Assembly (NCBI RefSeq): GCF_024748695.1
Contig: NZ_CP087176.1
Span: forward strand, 6,689,304-6,753,303
Reading direction: 5' to 3'
Length of the DNA stretch: 64,000 bases
From: Pseudomonas sp. B21-040
GTDB taxonomy: Bacteria > Pseudomonadota > Gammaproteobacteria > Pseudomonadales > Pseudomonadaceae
Shown: in pieces, positions 27,176-38,623 of the stretch
How positions within the stretch are numbered: position 1 is the first letter of the stretch
How the letters are laid out: every line of letters begins with the position of its first letter
The notes under the pieces: generated by a model
Databases searched by the model: none
Seen by the model: only the letters and a program-made list of their open reading frames with translations
Told to the model about the DNA's origin: nothing
Made by a program: the position numbers and the translations under genes

Positions 27176-30100
27176 TCAAGTGGCCAGAATGAAGTCGTTA
27201 GCAGTGACGGTTGTTGCGTCGGCCACACCGACCAGGCGGATGGAGTCAGCTCCTGCGAAGCTGAGCAGGGTATCCGCACCGACGTCGGTGATGGTGACGC
27301 TGGCGGCAAAGTTCACCGCCGTGATGTTCAACGCGGTGATATCGAGCCGGTCCTGGCCTCCTCCATTCGGGTTGGCATCGAAGCCGGTAATCTGATCGGT
27401 CCCGAAGCCTGCTGCGAACATGAAGACATCGTTGCCACCGCTGGCAACCATCAAGTCGTTGCCAGCACCACCAGTGACCGTATCGTTACCATTGCCGCCA
27501 TCGATAAAGTCATTGCCGATGCCGCCCAACAAGGTGTCGTTATCGCCACCACCGAGCAAGGTGTCGTTGCCATCGCCTCCCTGGAGCAGATCGATGCCGT
27601 TACCGCCATCCAGGCTGTCATTACCCAGCCCGCCGAGCAGCGTGTCGTTGCCTGTCCCGCCATTCAATGCATCGTCCCCGTCTCCGCCGTCGAGGCTGTC
27701 ATCGCCCGTTCCGCCGTTCAGGGTATCGGTGCCAAGGCCACCCAACAGTTGGTCGTTACCGGCATCGCCATTGAGCGTGTCGTTACCGCCGTTGCCGATG
27801 AGGATGTCGTTGCCGCCACCACCACTGAGGTTGTCATTGCCTCCCCCTGAGGTGATGGTGTTGTTCAACCCGTTGCCGTTGCCGACGAAGTTACCGGCTC
27901 CGGTGTAGGTCAGGTTCTCGACGTTACCATCCAGGGTGTAGTTACCCAGCGACGTTTGCACGCTATCCACACCGCCACCCGCCACCTCGACCACCACATC
28001 CCCGGCGGCATCGACGACGTACGTATCGTTGCCGGCTAACCCCACCATCCGGTCACCACCTGCACCGCCATTGAGGACGTCGTTACCGACCCCGCCAGTG
28101 AGGGTGTTGGCCAGCGCGTTACCGGTACCGGTGAAGTTACCGACACCGGTATAGGTCAGGTTCTCGACGTTGGCACCGAGCAGGTAGGTCGTCAGGCTGG
28201 TTTGCACCAGATCGGTACCGCCATTCAGCGCCTCGATTACGGTGTCACCGACGTTGTCGACCACAAAGGTGTCGTTGCCGGAGCCGCCGTTCATGACATC
28301 CGCGCCGAGCCCACCGTTGAGGGTGTCGGTTCCGTCCTCGCCATTGAGGATGTCGTCATCGTTTCCGCCGTTGAGCGTGTCGTTGCCGGTGCCGCCAAAC
28401 AACTGGTCATTACCGGCCAGGCCATTCAACGTATCGTTGCCGCCCAGACCAAACAGCACATCGTTACCCGCGCCACCGGTGAGGGTGTTCGCCCCAGGGG
28501 TGCCTTGCAGCACCACGCCAGCCGGTACCGTAACCGCTGCGGTTGCCGCAGAGGTCACCGTTTCCAATGCGCCGAAGCCATCGGTGTAGGTCACGATCAC
28601 CCGTAGTTGCAGGTTGCCCTGCGCCACGCCAGGGGTGAAGGTCGCAGCGGTCGCGCCGTTGATGTTAGTGAAGGAAGCACCGACACCTTGCTGCCATTGG
28701 AAGCTGAAGGTGCCCAGCCCATCCGCATCGGCAATCCCGCCAGTCAGCGCGGTCAACACCTGTCCTTGATCCGGTGTCGTATCGCTGATCAGCAACGCGC
28801 CTGTCGGTGCATCGTTGACGTTAGCCACCGGGTCCGAAGGATCGGACGCAATGCTTTCGTGCACACCGAAGTTATCCACGTAACTGACCACCACGCGCAC
28901 CTGATCGTCGACCTGATCCTGAGTCAGCGTGAACGTGCTACCGGTGGCTCCGACGATGTCGACGAAGCTGACCCCGTTGGTCGCCTGCCACTGGTAGGTG
29001 AACTGCGGATTGCTGAGGCCATCGGCATCGACGATGGTCGACGCGTCAGCGGTCAACACCTGGTTCTGCACCAGAAGCCCGTTAACGGTCGGCCCTGTGG
29101 TCGGTGCGCTGTTCGCCGACGAGTCGACGATTTCCAGCGTGCCCTTGGCATCCTGATACACCGCCCGAACGCGGATGTTCAGGCCCGCCACATCATCCGC
29201 CACCCGGTAGGTGGTGCCGATCGCCCGCGATACTTCGCCGGCGGCGACAAAGGTGATGTCTTCATAGACGCCCGAGCCAGGAAGGTTTTCAACCTGCCAG
29301 TAGTAGGCAACCGCACCGTTAACCGCACCGGCCGGATTGCCAACACTCGTGTTGTCCGCGTCGTGTACCGCCAGATTGCTCACGCGCAGCAGCTGACCGG
29401 CGACAGGCGTATCGTCACGCACACCGGTGAGATCATCGAGGATCGCCAGGTGACCTGATGGGTCGCTGTTGACGGCAGTGCCAACGCCGGACGCCTGCGA
29501 AACATCAGAGAACTGCAGACGCTCGATGCCCGTCAGCCGATCGACGCCATCTCGCCCCACCACCGAGTCGGTCACAATGACAGTGTCGCCATCGACAACG
29601 ACGCTGTAGTCCGTCGAAACACCGGAGAACACAGCGGTGTCGAAGCTGTTATCGCCGGCCAGGATCTCCCGCACGATGACCAGTTGGCCTGGGTTGTAAG
29701 TACCGTTCAACATGAACGGCACCATGGGCTCCATGCTGTTGAACGAGGCGATTTCCGGGCCAGTGCCATCAGCGTTCTGCCGCACGCTGATGCGTACGTT
29801 CAGCCACTTGTCACCGTCGAGGATGTCGTCACCACCGCGACCTTCGAGGAGGTCGCTGCCGCTGCCACCGAGGATGATGTTGCCACCGTCGTAGAACGTC
29901 GCTCCGGCTGCCAGCAGATCGGACAGGCCGTTGATCAGGCTGATGTTGGTCAGCACGCTGCCGGTTGCACCCGCGGTAGGCAGCGAAGTTGCATCTTCGT
30001 TATCACCACGCAGGAAGTCGCCGTGCGAGGAACCCGACAGGCCTTCCATGATGTCGAAACGCACGAGCGCCGAGGCACCCGAACCCGGTACTGGCGGTAC

Positions 30101-33100
30101 ATCGAAAAAGCGGTCGCTGTAATCGATGGTCACGCCTTGTGCCAGATCCTTGAAGGTCGCCCAGTCATAGCCGGAGCCGCCAATATAGCGGTCACCCATG
30201 CCGAGACTGCCGACCATGATGTCGTCGCCGCCTTCGCCGTTGAACTTATCGTTCTCGTTACCGCCGATGAAGACATCGTGGCCGATCACCGGGTCGTTGC
30301 CGAGCGGGTCGAAGTTGTCGCCAGGCGCACCGTCAGATGTGCCCTTCTCGATCCAGTCGTCGCCTTCGTTACCCATGTCCTGTTCGTTGGCTTTGCTGCC
30401 CAGGATGAAGTCATTGCCCTGGCCACCAATGGCTTCGGAGGCGTCCTCACCGGTCACGATGAAGTCGTTGCCGAAGCCGCCAATGATCAGGTTGATGCCG
30501 TTGCCTCCGTGCAGCACGTCGTTGCCGTCGCCACCCTGGATGTTATCGTCGCCGCCAACGTCCGTGATGATGTCGTCGCCGGCGCCACCCCGCAGTTGGT
30601 CGTTGCCGTTGCCACCCTCGATGCGATCGTTGCCGGCATCACCCCAGACCGTGTCATCGCCACCCCCCGAGACGAGAATGTCTGCGCCGTTGGTGCCGCC
30701 CATCACGACGTGCTCATCACCCGAGTACCGGATGTAGTTGGCGTCCGGGCCCGCCGTCAGCGGATTGTCGCGGAACACCACCTGCTGGTTGTTGTCGCTG
30801 AGCGGATCGGCGTTGCCCAGGCCATCGTTGTACTGCTTGGACTGGTCTACTTCCAGATAGAACGCAGGATCCGAGAACACCAGGCCTGGCAAGTGCGTGG
30901 CCGAGGTGTTGGCCATGATCAGCTTGGCGAACGAGTTGCTTTCAAGTTCCGCATTCATCGACAGGCCAGAGGTGCGTTCCAGGTAATAGAAGCGGTCGCC
31001 GTCCTGCAGTTTCTCCAGCTGGTTCTCGAACACGAAGTTGAAGGTCGTGCCGAGCATGCCGCCGAATGGGGTTTTCTCTTCGGCCAGGCCACCGATCCAG
31101 AGGTCGATGGCATCGACGCCCGTGATCGTCACACCCTTCAGATCATCAGCAGTGCCCAGCACGCCATCCTTGCCGGCCAGCGTTATGTTGGCCCAGGTAC
31201 CGCTGCCGTTGAGGAAGTCCAGGCGGTCAGCCGGCGCACCCGCACCACCGAACACCAGCGCCATGGCTGCAGCTCGTTTGTCTAGCAGCGTGAGCGCCGA
31301 CGTGATCGTGTCATGCGTGCCATAGGCTGCGATGAAGTTGATCAACGACTCCGGATGTTTGAGGTGCTGCACCAGATCGACCCAGCTGTTGTACGGCTTG
31401 AGTTGGGTATCACCGGTTTGGCTGTAGATGTCGCGGCGGATCGCGTTGAGCGAGGGAATCCCCACATCGCGGCCACGGGCGATGTTGATCGCCGGCAGGT
31501 CGAGCGGCAAACCGAGCAGGTTATTGCGCAGCGCCTCGGTGACGAACTCGTCGATTTCGTTACCGGCCTGGCGAGTCACCCCGCGGATGATCGCGCTGGT
31601 CGCATCCTCAGGCGTCACACCACTGGCGGCATACGCCAACGGGTTGAGGAACGCCGCGATCAAGCCCAGTTGCTGATTGGGATCAGCACTGTTCGGATCG
31701 CCCACCACGTTGAAATTGACGTCGAAGCGATCGACGGTCTCGGTCAGCATCGAGTGCCCAAACCGGTACACGGTGTGGGCGAACTCGGCAACGATCGAAG
31801 CATCGAGGTCGACGTCATAGACTTGGGTCGGTGCAAAGAACAGGTCGACCCGAGGCTGGATGGTCCGCGCAAATTCCTCGAACACCAGGTGTTGATACTG
31901 CATCTCGGTGCCGAACTTGGCCGCCTGGAACAAGCGCTCGCCATTCCACACCAGCGCATCGATCTCAGCCTGGTTGACTGGCAATGCACTCACCGGAGTG
32001 AGCAGCCACTCGTTGAGGAAGGCCACGTCATTGGAATCGAGCACCGTATCCTTGGTCTGCGCGACCAGCCGATTGTGCTCGGCGTGGAAGATCGCATGCA
32101 CCGCGGTCAGGCCGATGTTTTCGTTGACCCGGCCGTCGCCAGCGATGTAGTGAGCGTCGAGCAGTTCGTTGTCATAGGTCAGGTTGTTGCCGCCTAGGCC
32201 AGTTGGCTGCGAATTGCCGACGTCAGTGTCAGTATCCGCCTGCAGAACCCCGCCGACGATTACCGGCACGGCATTGTTGTTGATGTCGACGAGGAACTGG
32301 TGACCGGTGCGCACTGCGTTGGTCAGGCTGATCGGGGCATTCGGATTGCCTTCGACCAGGACGTCATCCGCCGTGCCGCCAATACCATCAAGCCCTTTCA
32401 TCACGACCATCGGGAAGCCGTTCGGCCCCTTGATGAAATTGCCATAGGCGTCGGTCGCCAATAGCGGGGCGTTATCGACGTCGGCATCGGTCAGGTGGAT
32501 ACCCAGGATGTCGTTGGCTTGCGCCTTGACCACTTTCCAGGTCGCCATGCCACCGATTTCGGTGTCATCTCCGCCGCCATACTTGCCATCCACCCCCAGG
32601 TCAACGTTAGTGATCAGCCTACCGGTCGCTATGGGGCCGTCGTCGGTCATTACATAACCGCGCAGGAACACCTGATGCGAGGGGTGCGAGCTGTAGGTCT
32701 GGTTTTGGTCCACGAATGGCGTCGTGGTGTTGGTTTGCTCATGGATGTCGTCTGCCGTGCCGAGAACGCCATCCGCCCCTGGCAGGTTGGTCGCGCGGCT
32801 CAACACCATGAAGTTAGTGTTGCCGCCTGGCACATACAGCGGATCATCCGGTTTCAACGGGATGAAGACCGTGCCCGAACCGCCCTTGGTCACGAGATCG
32901 AGACCATGATCGAAGAACTGTCCGAAGAAGGTCATCCAGGCGTTGAACGGCGCAGACAGCCCCGCATCCGCCGCGGTGTTCTCGAACAGGTACACATCAT
33001 GGTCGTCGCCCGTACCGAACTGACCATCCAGGCCAGGGCTGGCGACTATCCGTACGCCATCCTTGAGCACATCGTCATTACCAGCCAGGCCGAAGTTGAG

Positions 33101-36100
33101 CACTCCGTCCACACCCGGGTCGTAAGCCGTGGCATAGGCCGCCGGGTTGTTCGCCGTCTGGTCAACGATCAGATTACTGATGGTACGAGGCTGCGAGTCA
33201 ATCACAAGGCCGCCGTTGCTCGCATACGTCGTTCCCAATTCCGCTGGATTGAAGACCGGATCGGTCAAGCGCGGAAAGATGTTATCGGCAGCACCAAACT
33301 CGGTGTGGTTGTTGCCGTTGAGGTTCATCAGGTTGTTGTTCGACCCATCGACCGAACGCAGGCCCAACGGCGCGCGGATGTTCGGGATCAGCGAGAGGAT
33401 GTCCTGCCCGTTCGCGTCTGCCTCGGCAATCTTGATCTGATCAAGGATGAAGTTGAGGTCGGAGCGAACCATGTGCAGGCCTTCGCCACCCGCCGTGGCA
33501 TCGACGACAGGCACCTGCGCCGTTGGCACAACCGGCGCACCGGGAGCCACCACAGTAGTCGGCGCCGAGAACACTATTTCGGTCGTGCCATGACCATCCT
33601 GGTAGATCGCCTTGACCCGCAACGACAACCCGACGAGGTCAGGAGAGACCTTGAACGCGGTGCCGTCGGCACTCTGGAACGCCAGGTCGCCGGCCGGCAA
33701 CAGGATGATGTCCTCGAATACACCGCTGCCTGGACTGGCTTCGAACTGCCAGTAGTAGGACACCGAGGTGTTGTTGAGAGTACCCAGCGGATTACCCGGC
33801 GCGATGTTGTTGCCATCGCGCACCAGGGCCGAGCTGACCGTCAGCGTGTCGCCCACCGTGATCGCTCCGCCGTTTCCATCCGTGACGGTCGGACTGCCCG
33901 TCGGCTGTAGATTCAGCCCAGGCACCAGCACTCGCTGGCTATCGGAGAACTGCAGGCGTTCGATATGCAACAGCGTATCGGTGCCGTCGCGACCGGCGAC
34001 GGTATCGGTCACCGTCCAGACATCATCCGCCAGATTGGCCGTGCCGCGGGTGTCTTGAACCACCGTATATTCGGACTGAACCCCGGAGTAAATGGCAGTG
34101 TCGAAGGCCGCCCCGCCCGTCGAGGTACCGGGCAGGATTTCCCGCACGGCCTTGAGCTGACCCGGGTTATAGGTGCCATCCAGCATGAACGGGATCATAT
34201 CGACCATGCTGTCGAAGGTGGCAATCTCTGGGCCGGTATGGTTGACGTCGCCGGGAGCATAAACGGCAATTCTGACGTTGATCCATTTGTCGCCGTCGAT
34301 CAGATCATCGCCACCGCGGCCCTCGATCAGGTCACTGCCATTGCCACCGAGGATGATGTTGCCGGTGGCAAAGCCTGTGGTTGGCAAACCGGCATCGGCC
34401 AGGAACTGGTCCAGTCCGCGGATCAACGCCACATTGGTCAGCGCACTGCCCGTGGCGCCGCCGTGGTTGACGATGGTGACCGCATCCACATCATCGCCTT
34501 TGAGCACATCGCCAAATTGCGAACCGGACAAGCCTTCGACCTCGGCAAAACGGTCGAGAATCGAGGCCGGCGAGGCGCCGACCGGGTTGAACACCCCGGC
34601 GTTCTGGTTTGGCGCGTTGCCATGTGGCTGCGCCAGCGCGGCCAGGCTCAGGTCAACGGTCACGCCGACCTTGTCATTTTTGTAGGTCACCCAGTCGAAG
34701 CCGGACATGCCGTCCATCTTGTCCTGGGCATCGCTGCCGACAAAGATGTCATCGCCACCCTCGCCGATCATTTCGTCGAAGCCACCGCCACCGACAAAGA
34801 TGTCGTTGCCGATCACATCGTCAGTGAGCAACGGCGCGAAGTTATCGCCAGGCGCACCGTCCTGGGCGCCCTTCTCGATCCAGTCATCCCCTTCGTTGCC
34901 AGTAGGTGGCAGGTTGGTCTTGGCGCCGAGGATGAAGTCGTCACCCCGACCGCCGAAGGTCGTGGTGATGTCTTCGGTGGTAACGATAAAGTCCTGCCCA
35001 TCGCCCCCCAGGATCAGGTTGCCTGCAGCCAGCATGCTACCGGCCACGATCACGTCGTTACCGGCATTACCTTCCAGACGGTTGTCGCCGAACGAGTCGG
35101 TGATGATGTCATCGCCCGCGCCGCCGAGTACCGCATCGTTGCCGGCGCCACCTTCGAGGCGGTCGTTGCCTCCATCGCCGTAAACGGTGTCATCGCCGTC
35201 ACCGGAGATGATGATGTCATTGCCGGCCGTGCCGCCCAGGACGACATGGTCTTCACCGGTGTATTGCAGATAGTTACTGTCCGCCCCCGGGGTGTTGGGG
35301 TTGTCGCGGATCACCAGCGGCACGATTTCCACGCCGTTGATCATGATGCCGCCCGTTGGATCGGCTTTGCCGTCCACGCCAAGGTTCGTGAACTGATTGG
35401 CCTGATTCACTTCGAGGGTGAATGTAGGCGTCAGGAACACGGTGTTCGACAGGTGGGTGACATCGGAGTTGAGCATGATCAGCTTGGCAAAGGAGTTGTT
35501 CTCCAACTCGGTGCCGAAGTTCAGGCCCGCGGTACGCGACAGGTAGTAGAAGCGGTCGCCGTTCTGCAACGCCTCCAGCTGGGTTTCAAACACGAAGTTG
35601 AACGTCGAACCGAGCATGCCGCCGAACGGCATTTTCTGCTCGGCGAGGCCTCCGACCCAGAAGTCGACATCGTCCAGGCCCGTGATCGTCACACCCGTCA
35701 CGTCGTCGGCAGTGCCCAACTGCCCGTCCGCGCCGGCCAGCGTCATGTTGGCATAGGCACCGGTGCTGTTCAGGAAGTCCAGGCGGTCAGCCGGCGAGCC
35801 CGCGCCGCCGAATACCAGCGCCAGGGCTGCAGCGCGTTTGTCTGCCAACGAGGTCACCGACGTAATCGTGGCATGCGTGCCAAAGGCCGCAATGAAGTTG
35901 ACCAACGACTCGGGGTGTTTGAGGTGGTCGGCAAAGTCAGCCCAACTGATGTAAGGCTTGAGTTGGCTGTCGCCGGTTGAGTGGTACATCTCACGGCGTG
36001 CTTCATTCAACGTGGGGATGCCTGTGTCGCGACCACGGGCCAGGTTCAGGGCCGGCAAATCGAGCGGCAGGCCGAGCAGATTGTTGCGCAAGGCTTCGGT

Positions 36101-37945
36101 GACGAACTCGTCGATCTCGTTACCGAGCTGACGGGTCACACCGCGAATAATCGCCCCTGCCGCTTCGTCCGCCGTCGCCCCGCTACCGGCGAACGCCAGC
36201 GGGTTGAGGAAGGCCGCGATCAGACCGAGTTGTGCGTCCGGGTTGTTCGGGTCAGTGAGGAGCGGATTGAACTCGGGGTCGAAACGATCGACAGTCTCGG
36301 TCAACATCGAGTGACCGAAGCGGTACACCACGTGGGCGAACTCGGCGAGGATGGCCGGGTTGATCGAGGTGTCATACCCGTTGGGCGCAAGGAATCCGTC
36401 GATCTGCGGCTGAACGGTCCGCGCGAACTCCTCGAACACCAGGTGCTGGTACTGCATCTCGGTGCCGAACTTGGCGGCCTGGAACAGGCGTTCGCCGTCC
36501 CACACCAACGCCGCGATTTCGGCGGGTGTGGTGGGTATCGCGGCCACGTCGTCCACCAGCCACTCATTGAGGAAGGCCAGATCGCCAGCAGCCAGAAGGG
36601 TGTCCTTGGTTTGCTGGACCAGGCGGTTGTGCTCGGAGTGGAACACATGGTGCACGGTGGTCAGGCCGATGTTCTCGTTTACCCGGCCGTCGCCGGCAAT
36701 GTAGTGGGCGTCGAGCAACTCGTTGTCATAGGTCAGGTTGTTGCCGGCTCCATCAGCCGGCTGCGCATTACCGACAAGCGCATCAGCATCCGCCTGCAGA
36801 ACCCCGCCGACGACGACCGGTGCAGCATTGTGGGCGATGTCGTCGAGGAAGCCATGCCCGGCGCTCACGGCGTTGGACAGGCTGATCGGAGCATCCCGGT
36901 TGCCTTCGACCAGGATGTCATCCGCCGTGCCGCCAATACCATCAAGCCCTTTCATCACCACCTGGGGCATGCCGCTCGGTCCCCGGATGAAGTTGCCATA
37001 GGCATCGGTGGCCAGCAGCGGCACGTTGTGCACATCGGCGTCGGTCAGGTTGATGCCGAGAATGTCACGGGCCTGGGCCTTGACCACGGCCCAGGTCGCC
37101 ATGCCGCCATTGGTGCCGTCGCCATCATCGGCCGTGCCGAATTTGCCATCGCCGCCAAGATCGCGGTTGGTAATCAAGCGCCCCGTTGCAATCGGGTCAC
37201 CTGCCGCGTTGATGACGTACTCGCGCAGGAACACCTGATGCGAGGGGTGCGAGCTGTAAGTCTGGCTTTGGTCCACGAACGGCGAGGTGGTGTTGGGCTG
37301 GCCATCATCGGCAGTGCCGAGTATTCCGTCCGCGCCGGGGGTATGCACTGCTCGTGGCAGCACCATGAAGTTGGTCGGGCCGCCCGGTACGTACAATGGA
37401 TCGTCCGGTTGCAGCGGAATAAACACAACGTCGGTACTGCTCTTGGTGACCAGGTCCAGGCCGTGGTCGAAGAACTGGCCGAAAAAGGTCATCCACGCGT
37501 TGAAGCCAGCGGTCAAACCGACGTCCGGTGATTCATTGGGAATGAAGAACACTTCTTTGTCGTCAGCCGTGCCAAACACACCATCCAGACCGGGGCTGAT
37601 TACCGGGGCTGCACCGCCGTTCGCCGCCACCGCGGCCGGGTTGTTGGCGGTCTGGTCGACGATCAGGTTACTGATGATCCGAGGCTGCGGATCGACCACA
37701 TTCCCTGACGCGGCGTATGCCGCTCGATACTGGGCATCAAGCAGGCGCAGGAACGAATTGTCCGCCGCGCCAAACTCGCTTTGCCCGGCAACCAGATTGT
37801 TGTAGCTGCCATCGACGGTTCGCAGGCCAAAGGGCACCTGACTATTGGGGAGCAAATCACTGAGGCTGGCACCACTGGAATGCGCTTCTGCAATAAATAT
37901 TTGCTTGAGGATGAATTCCAGGTCCGCCTTGTTGAAATTGGCCAT
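27176..37945 (-). CDS. Giant type I-secreted RTX protein with two tandem heme peroxidase units (PehA-like)
   Basis: A 3589-residue exported protein starting [20 protein letters not shown] (ATG at 37945 after GAGGA). It has two long homologous halves, about residues 1-1490 and 1492-2945. Each contains an animal-type heme peroxidase domain: distal histidine in GQFFDHGLD (His161 and His1680) and proximal histidine in YRFGHSML (His545 and His2064), with the same 384-residue spacing in both copies. Loops of the DG-x-x-GTADD type recur within the catalytic parts, and each unit ends in RTX-like GGxGxD blocks. Residues ~2945-3150 are repeated Ig-like segments, ~3150-3510 are RTX nonapeptides, and the last ~80 match a type I secretion signal ending DFILAT. 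There is no Sec signal. P. putida has a similar secreted peroxidase (PehA), from memory. The dedicated secretion genes are divergent at 38624-43037. Confidence 0.92.
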   Translation of the reverse strand: MANFNKADLEFILKQIFIAEAHSSGASLSDLLPNSQVPFGLRTVDGSYNNLVAGQSEFGAADNSFLRLLDAQYRAAYAASGNVVDPQPRIISNLIVDQTANNPAAVAANGGAAPVISPGLDGVFGTADDKEVFFIPNESPDVGLTAGFNAWMTFFGQFFDHGLDLVTKSSTDVVFIPLQPDDPLYVPGGPTNFMVLPRAVHTPGADGILGTADDGQPNTTSPFVDQSQTYSSHPSHQVFLREYVINAAGDPIATGRLITNRDLGGDGKFGTADDGDGTNGGMATWAVVKAQARDILGINLTDADVHNVPLLATDAYGNFIRGPSGMPQVVMKGLDGIGGTADDILVEGNRDAPISLSNAVSAGHGFLDDIAHNAAPVVVGGVLQADADALVGNAQPADGAGNNLTYDNELLDAHYIAGDGRVNENIGLTTVHHVFHSEHNRLVQQTKDTLLAAGDLAFLNEWLVDDVAAIPTTPAEIAALVWDGERLFQAAKFGTEMQYQHLVFEEFARTVQPQIDGFLAPNGYDTSINPAILAEFAHVVYRFGHSMLTETVDRFDPEFNPLLTDPNNPDAQLGLIAAFLNPLAFAGSGATADEAAGAIIRGVTRQLGNEIDEFVTEALRNNLLGLPLDLPALNLARGRDTGIPTLNEARREMYHSTGDSQLKPYISWADFADHLKHPESLVNFIAAFGTHATITSVTSLADKRAAALALVFGGAGSPADRLDFLNSTGAYANMTLAGADGQLGTADDVTGVTITGLDDVDFWVGGLAEQKMPFGGMLGSTFNFVFETQLEALQNGDRFYYLSRTAGLNFGTELENNSFAKLIMLNSDVTHLSNTVFLTPTFTLEVNQANQFTNLGVDGKADPTGGIMINGVEIVPLVIRDNPNTPGADSNYLQYTGEDHVVLGGTAGNDIIISGDGDDTVYGDGGNDRLEGGAGNDAVLGGAGDDIITDSFGDNRLEGNAGNDVIVAGSMLAAGNLILGGDGQDFIVTTEDITTTFGGRGDDFILGAKTNLPPTGNEGDDWIEKGAQDGAPGDNFAPLLTDDVIGNDIFVGGGGFDEMIGEGGDDIFVGSDAQDKMDGMSGFDWVTYKNDKVGVTVDLSLAALAQPHGNAPNQNAGVFNPVGASPASILDRFAEVEGLSGSQFGDVLKGDDVDAVTIVNHGGATGSALTNVALIRGLDQFLADAGLPTTGFATGNIILGGNGSDLIEGRGGDDLIDGDKWINVRIAVYAPGDVNHTGPEIATFDSMVDMIPFMLDGTYNPGQLKAVREILPGTSTGGAAFDTAIYSGVQSEYTVVQDTRGTANLADDVWTVTDTVAGRDGTDTLLHIERLQFSDSQRVLVPGLNLQPTGSPTVTDGNGGAITVGDTLTVSSALVRDGNNIAPGNPLGTLNNTSVSYYWQFEASPGSGVFEDIILLPAGDLAFQSADGTAFKVSPDLVGLSLRVKAIYQDGHGTTEIVFSAPTTVVAPGAPVVPTAQVPVVDATAGGEGLHMVRSDLNFILDQIKIAEADANGQDILSLIPNIRAPLGLRSVDGSNNNLMNLNGNNHTEFGAADNIFPRLTDPVFNPAELGTTYASNGGLVIDSQPRTISNLIVDQTANNPAAYATAYDPGVDGVLNFGLAGNDDVLKDGVRIVASPGLDGQFGTGDDHDVYLFENTAADAGLSAPFNAWMTFFGQFFDHGLDLVTKGGSGTVFIPLKPDDPLYVPGGNTNFMVLSRATNLPGADGVLGTADDIHEQTNTTTPFVDQNQTYSSHPSHQVFLRGYVMTDDGPIATGRLITNVDLGVDGKYGGGDDTEIGGMATWKVVKAQANDILGIHLTDADVDNAPLLATDAYGNFIKGPNGFPMVVMKGLDGIGGTADDVLVEGNPNAPISLTNAVRTGHQFLVDINNNAVPVIVGGVLQADTDTDVGNSQPTGLGGNNLTYDNELLDAHYIAGDGRVNENIGLTAVHAIFHAEHNRLVAQTKDTVLDSNDVAFLNEWLLTPVSALPVNQAEIDALVWNGERLFQAAKFGTEMQYQHLVFEEFARTIQPRVDLFFAPTQVYDVDLDASIVAEFAHTVYRFGHSMLTETVDRFDVNFNVVGDPNSADPNQQLGLIAAFLNPLAYAASGVTPEDATSAIIRGVTRQAGNEIDEFVTEALRNNLLGLPLDLPAINIARGRDVGIPSLNAIRRDIYSQTGDTQLKPYNSWVDLVQHLKHPESLINFIAAYGTHDTITSALTLLDKRAAAMALVFGGAGAPADRLDFLNGSGTWANITLAGKDGVLGTADDLKGVTITGVDAIDLWIGGLAEEKTPFGGMLGTTFNFVFENQLEKLQDGDRFYYLERTSGLSMNAELESNSFAKLIMANTSATHLPGLVFSDPAFYLEVDQSKQYNDGLGNADPLSDNNQQVVFRDNPLTAGPDANYIRYSGDEHVVMGGTNGADILVSGGGDDTVWGDAGNDRIEGGNGNDQLRGGAGDDIITDVGGDDNIQGGDGNDVLHGGNGINLIIGGFGNDFIVTGEDASEAIGGQGNDFILGSKANEQDMGNEGDDWIEKGTSDGAPGDNFDPLGNDPVIGHDVFIGGNENDKFNGEGGDDIMVGSLGMGDRYIGGSGYDWATFKDLAQGVTIDYSDRFFDVPPVPGSGASALVRFDIMEGLSGSSHGDFLRGDNEDATSLPTAGATGSVLTNISLINGLSDLLAAGATFYDGGNIILGGSGSDLLEGRGGDDILDGDKWLNVRISVRQNADGTGPEIASFNSMEPMVPFMLNGTYNPGQLVIVREILAGDNSFDTAVFSGVSTDYSVVVDGDTVIVTDSVVGRDGVDRLTGIERLQFSDVSQASGVGTAVNSDPSGHLAILDDLTGVRDDTPVAGQLLRVSNLAVHDADNTSVGNPAGAVNGAVAYYWQVENLPGSGVYEDITFVAAGEVSRAIGTTYRVADDVAGLNIRVRAVYQDAKGTLEIVDSSANSAPTTGPTVNGLLVQNQVLTADASTIVDADGLSNPQFTYQWQATNGVSFVDIVGATGSTFTLTQDQVDDQVRVVVSYVDNFGVHESIASDPSDPVANVNDAPTGALLISDTTPDQGQVLTALTGGIADADGLGTFSFQWQQGVGASFTNINGATAATFTPGVAQGNLQLRVIVTYTDGFGALETVTSAATAAVTVPAGVVLQGTPGANTLTGGAGNDVLFGLGGNDTLNGLAGNDQLFGGTGNDTLNGGNDDDILNGEDGTDTLNGGLGADVMNGGSGNDTFVVDNVGDTVIEALNGGTDLVQTSLTTYLLGANVENLTYTGVGNFTGTGNALANTLTGGVGNDVLNGGAGGDRMVGLAGNDTYVVDAAGDVVVEVAGGGVDSVQTSLGNYTLDGNVENLTYTGAGNFVGNGNGLNNTITSGGGNDNLSGGGGNDILIGNGGNDTLNGDAGNDQLLGGLGTDTLNGGTGDDSLDGGDGDDALNGGTGNDTLLGGLGNDSLDGGNGIDLLQGGDGNDTLLGGGDNDTLLGGIGNDFIDGGNGNDTVTGGAGNDLMVASGGNDVFMFAAGFGTDQITGFDANPNGGGQDRLDITALNITAVNFAASVTITDVGADTLLSFAGADSIRLVGVADATTVTANDFILAT

Positions 37946-38150
37946 TTCGGTTGTCCTCGCTGTATCTGGGGGGAGAGCACGGGACGATAGAAATCCTCCC
38001 ACGCCCAGTCAGGTGCTGGCTAACGCGGTTTGTTGGTGCATTTTTTTGGCGAGAGCAGGCGCGGGAAAGGCAAAGCCGTTCCCCGGGTGCGCACCTGGAA
38101 TTCGCGAATTGAATGGCTCGCTGAGCGATCAGGCAAAGCGAATCCAGACC

Positions 38151-38237
38151 CTAGTTAGGCGGGCCATGGAAACGGGACGTAAAGGCAAACTTGCTAAACA
38201 GCCCCTTCACTCTGCAAAGGATCGAAATGATCGACAT
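38151..38237 (-). CDS. Candidate 28-residue small ORF in the peroxidase leader
   Basis: On the minus strand an ATG at 38237 sits seven bases after GAGGAG, a stronger ribosome site than that of most genes here. It reads MSIISILCRVKGLFSKFAFT and ends PPN-stop at 38151. The peptide is short, hydrophobic and basic, possibly an amphipathic helix. It lies between the predicted promoter (38320-38348) and the start of the giant peroxidase gene, about 205 bp upstream of that gene. It could be a leader peptide controlling the peroxidase, a small membrane protein, or a chance ORF. I do not recognise the sequence. Confidence 0.4.
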   Translation of the reverse strand: MSIISILCRVKGLFSKFAFTSRFHGPPN

Positions 38238-38319
38238 GTTCTGCTCCTCAGGAAAATCACCGCGCTTCGCGTTGCCAAAGTGATGGCAAATTTCTGGCGG
38301 GTGATCCCCCACAAGTAAG

Positions 38320-38348
38320 ACTAAAGTTCCATAGCAAATGAATGTCAA
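38320..38348 (-). promoter_or_regulatory. Predicted sigma-70 promoter for the peroxidase gene
   Basis: On the minus strand TTGACA (38348-38343) is followed by a 17-base spacer and TTTAGT (38325-38320). The -35 box is perfect and the -10 matches four of six. Transcription from about 38313 would give a leader of roughly 370 bases before the peroxidase start. Confidence 0.55.
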
Positions 38349-38623
38349 TTTTGTGTCGTTAAAACAGACGATCGGTGTCAGCGCGTCTAACTAGCTGTTT
38401 TCAATGGATATATAGATAGTCAGACTCAGCTATAGAGCGAAATGATATTTCAGAGTGTTTCACCGCGACCTACGCTCCTGCATAGGAGAGCAACGCAGAG
38501 TTTTCGGATGACTCGCCGCCTATAGAGCGACCAGCCTGCGTCGACTAGCTACCTCCAGAACGACATCTACTGCTAGCTGGTGCGCCGCAAGGGCTATCGG
38601 CTTTTCGACGAGGGGTGACCCCA

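Larger units (their letters stand above)
37946..38623. other. Divergent intergenic region between the peroxidase and its secretion genes
   Basis: A 678 bp gap. The left part (37946-38320) is the peroxidase leader with the 28-residue ORF. The right part (38350-38623) is more AT-rich and should hold the secretion-operon promoter. The block CTATAGAGCGA occurs twice (about 38432 and 38521). A short hairpin CTCCTGCATAGGAG lies at about 38474-38487. I see no clear Fur box, although related peroxidases are reported as iron-responsive. Confidence 0.6.

Noticed and set aside
27420..28480. Regularly spaced short repeats that could be mistaken for a CRISPR array
   Set aside because: They are the DNA of RTX nonapeptide repeats: the period is 27 bases (nine codons), in frame, with no conserved repeat separated by unrelated spacers.
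28200..37530. Long plus-strand open frames over the peroxidase gene (e.g. 29684-31285, 32495-33910, 33965-35980, 35981-37531)
   Set aside because: They lie fully antisense to a GC-rich repetitive coding sequence, their products are low-complexity valine/alanine/arginine-rich strings, and they lack ribosome sites. They are codon-bias shadows.
38300..38470. Fur box controlling the peroxidase and secretion genes
   Set aside because: Related peroxidases are described as iron-responsive, so I looked for GATAATGATAATCATTATC-like sequence; nothing matches well enough to report.
38540..38617. Possible decayed coding fragment (LVRRKGYRLFDEG) before the ABC transporter gene
   Set aside because: The frame is interrupted by stop codons and the peptide is too short to tie to any family. 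Chance similarity to coding sequence is more likely.
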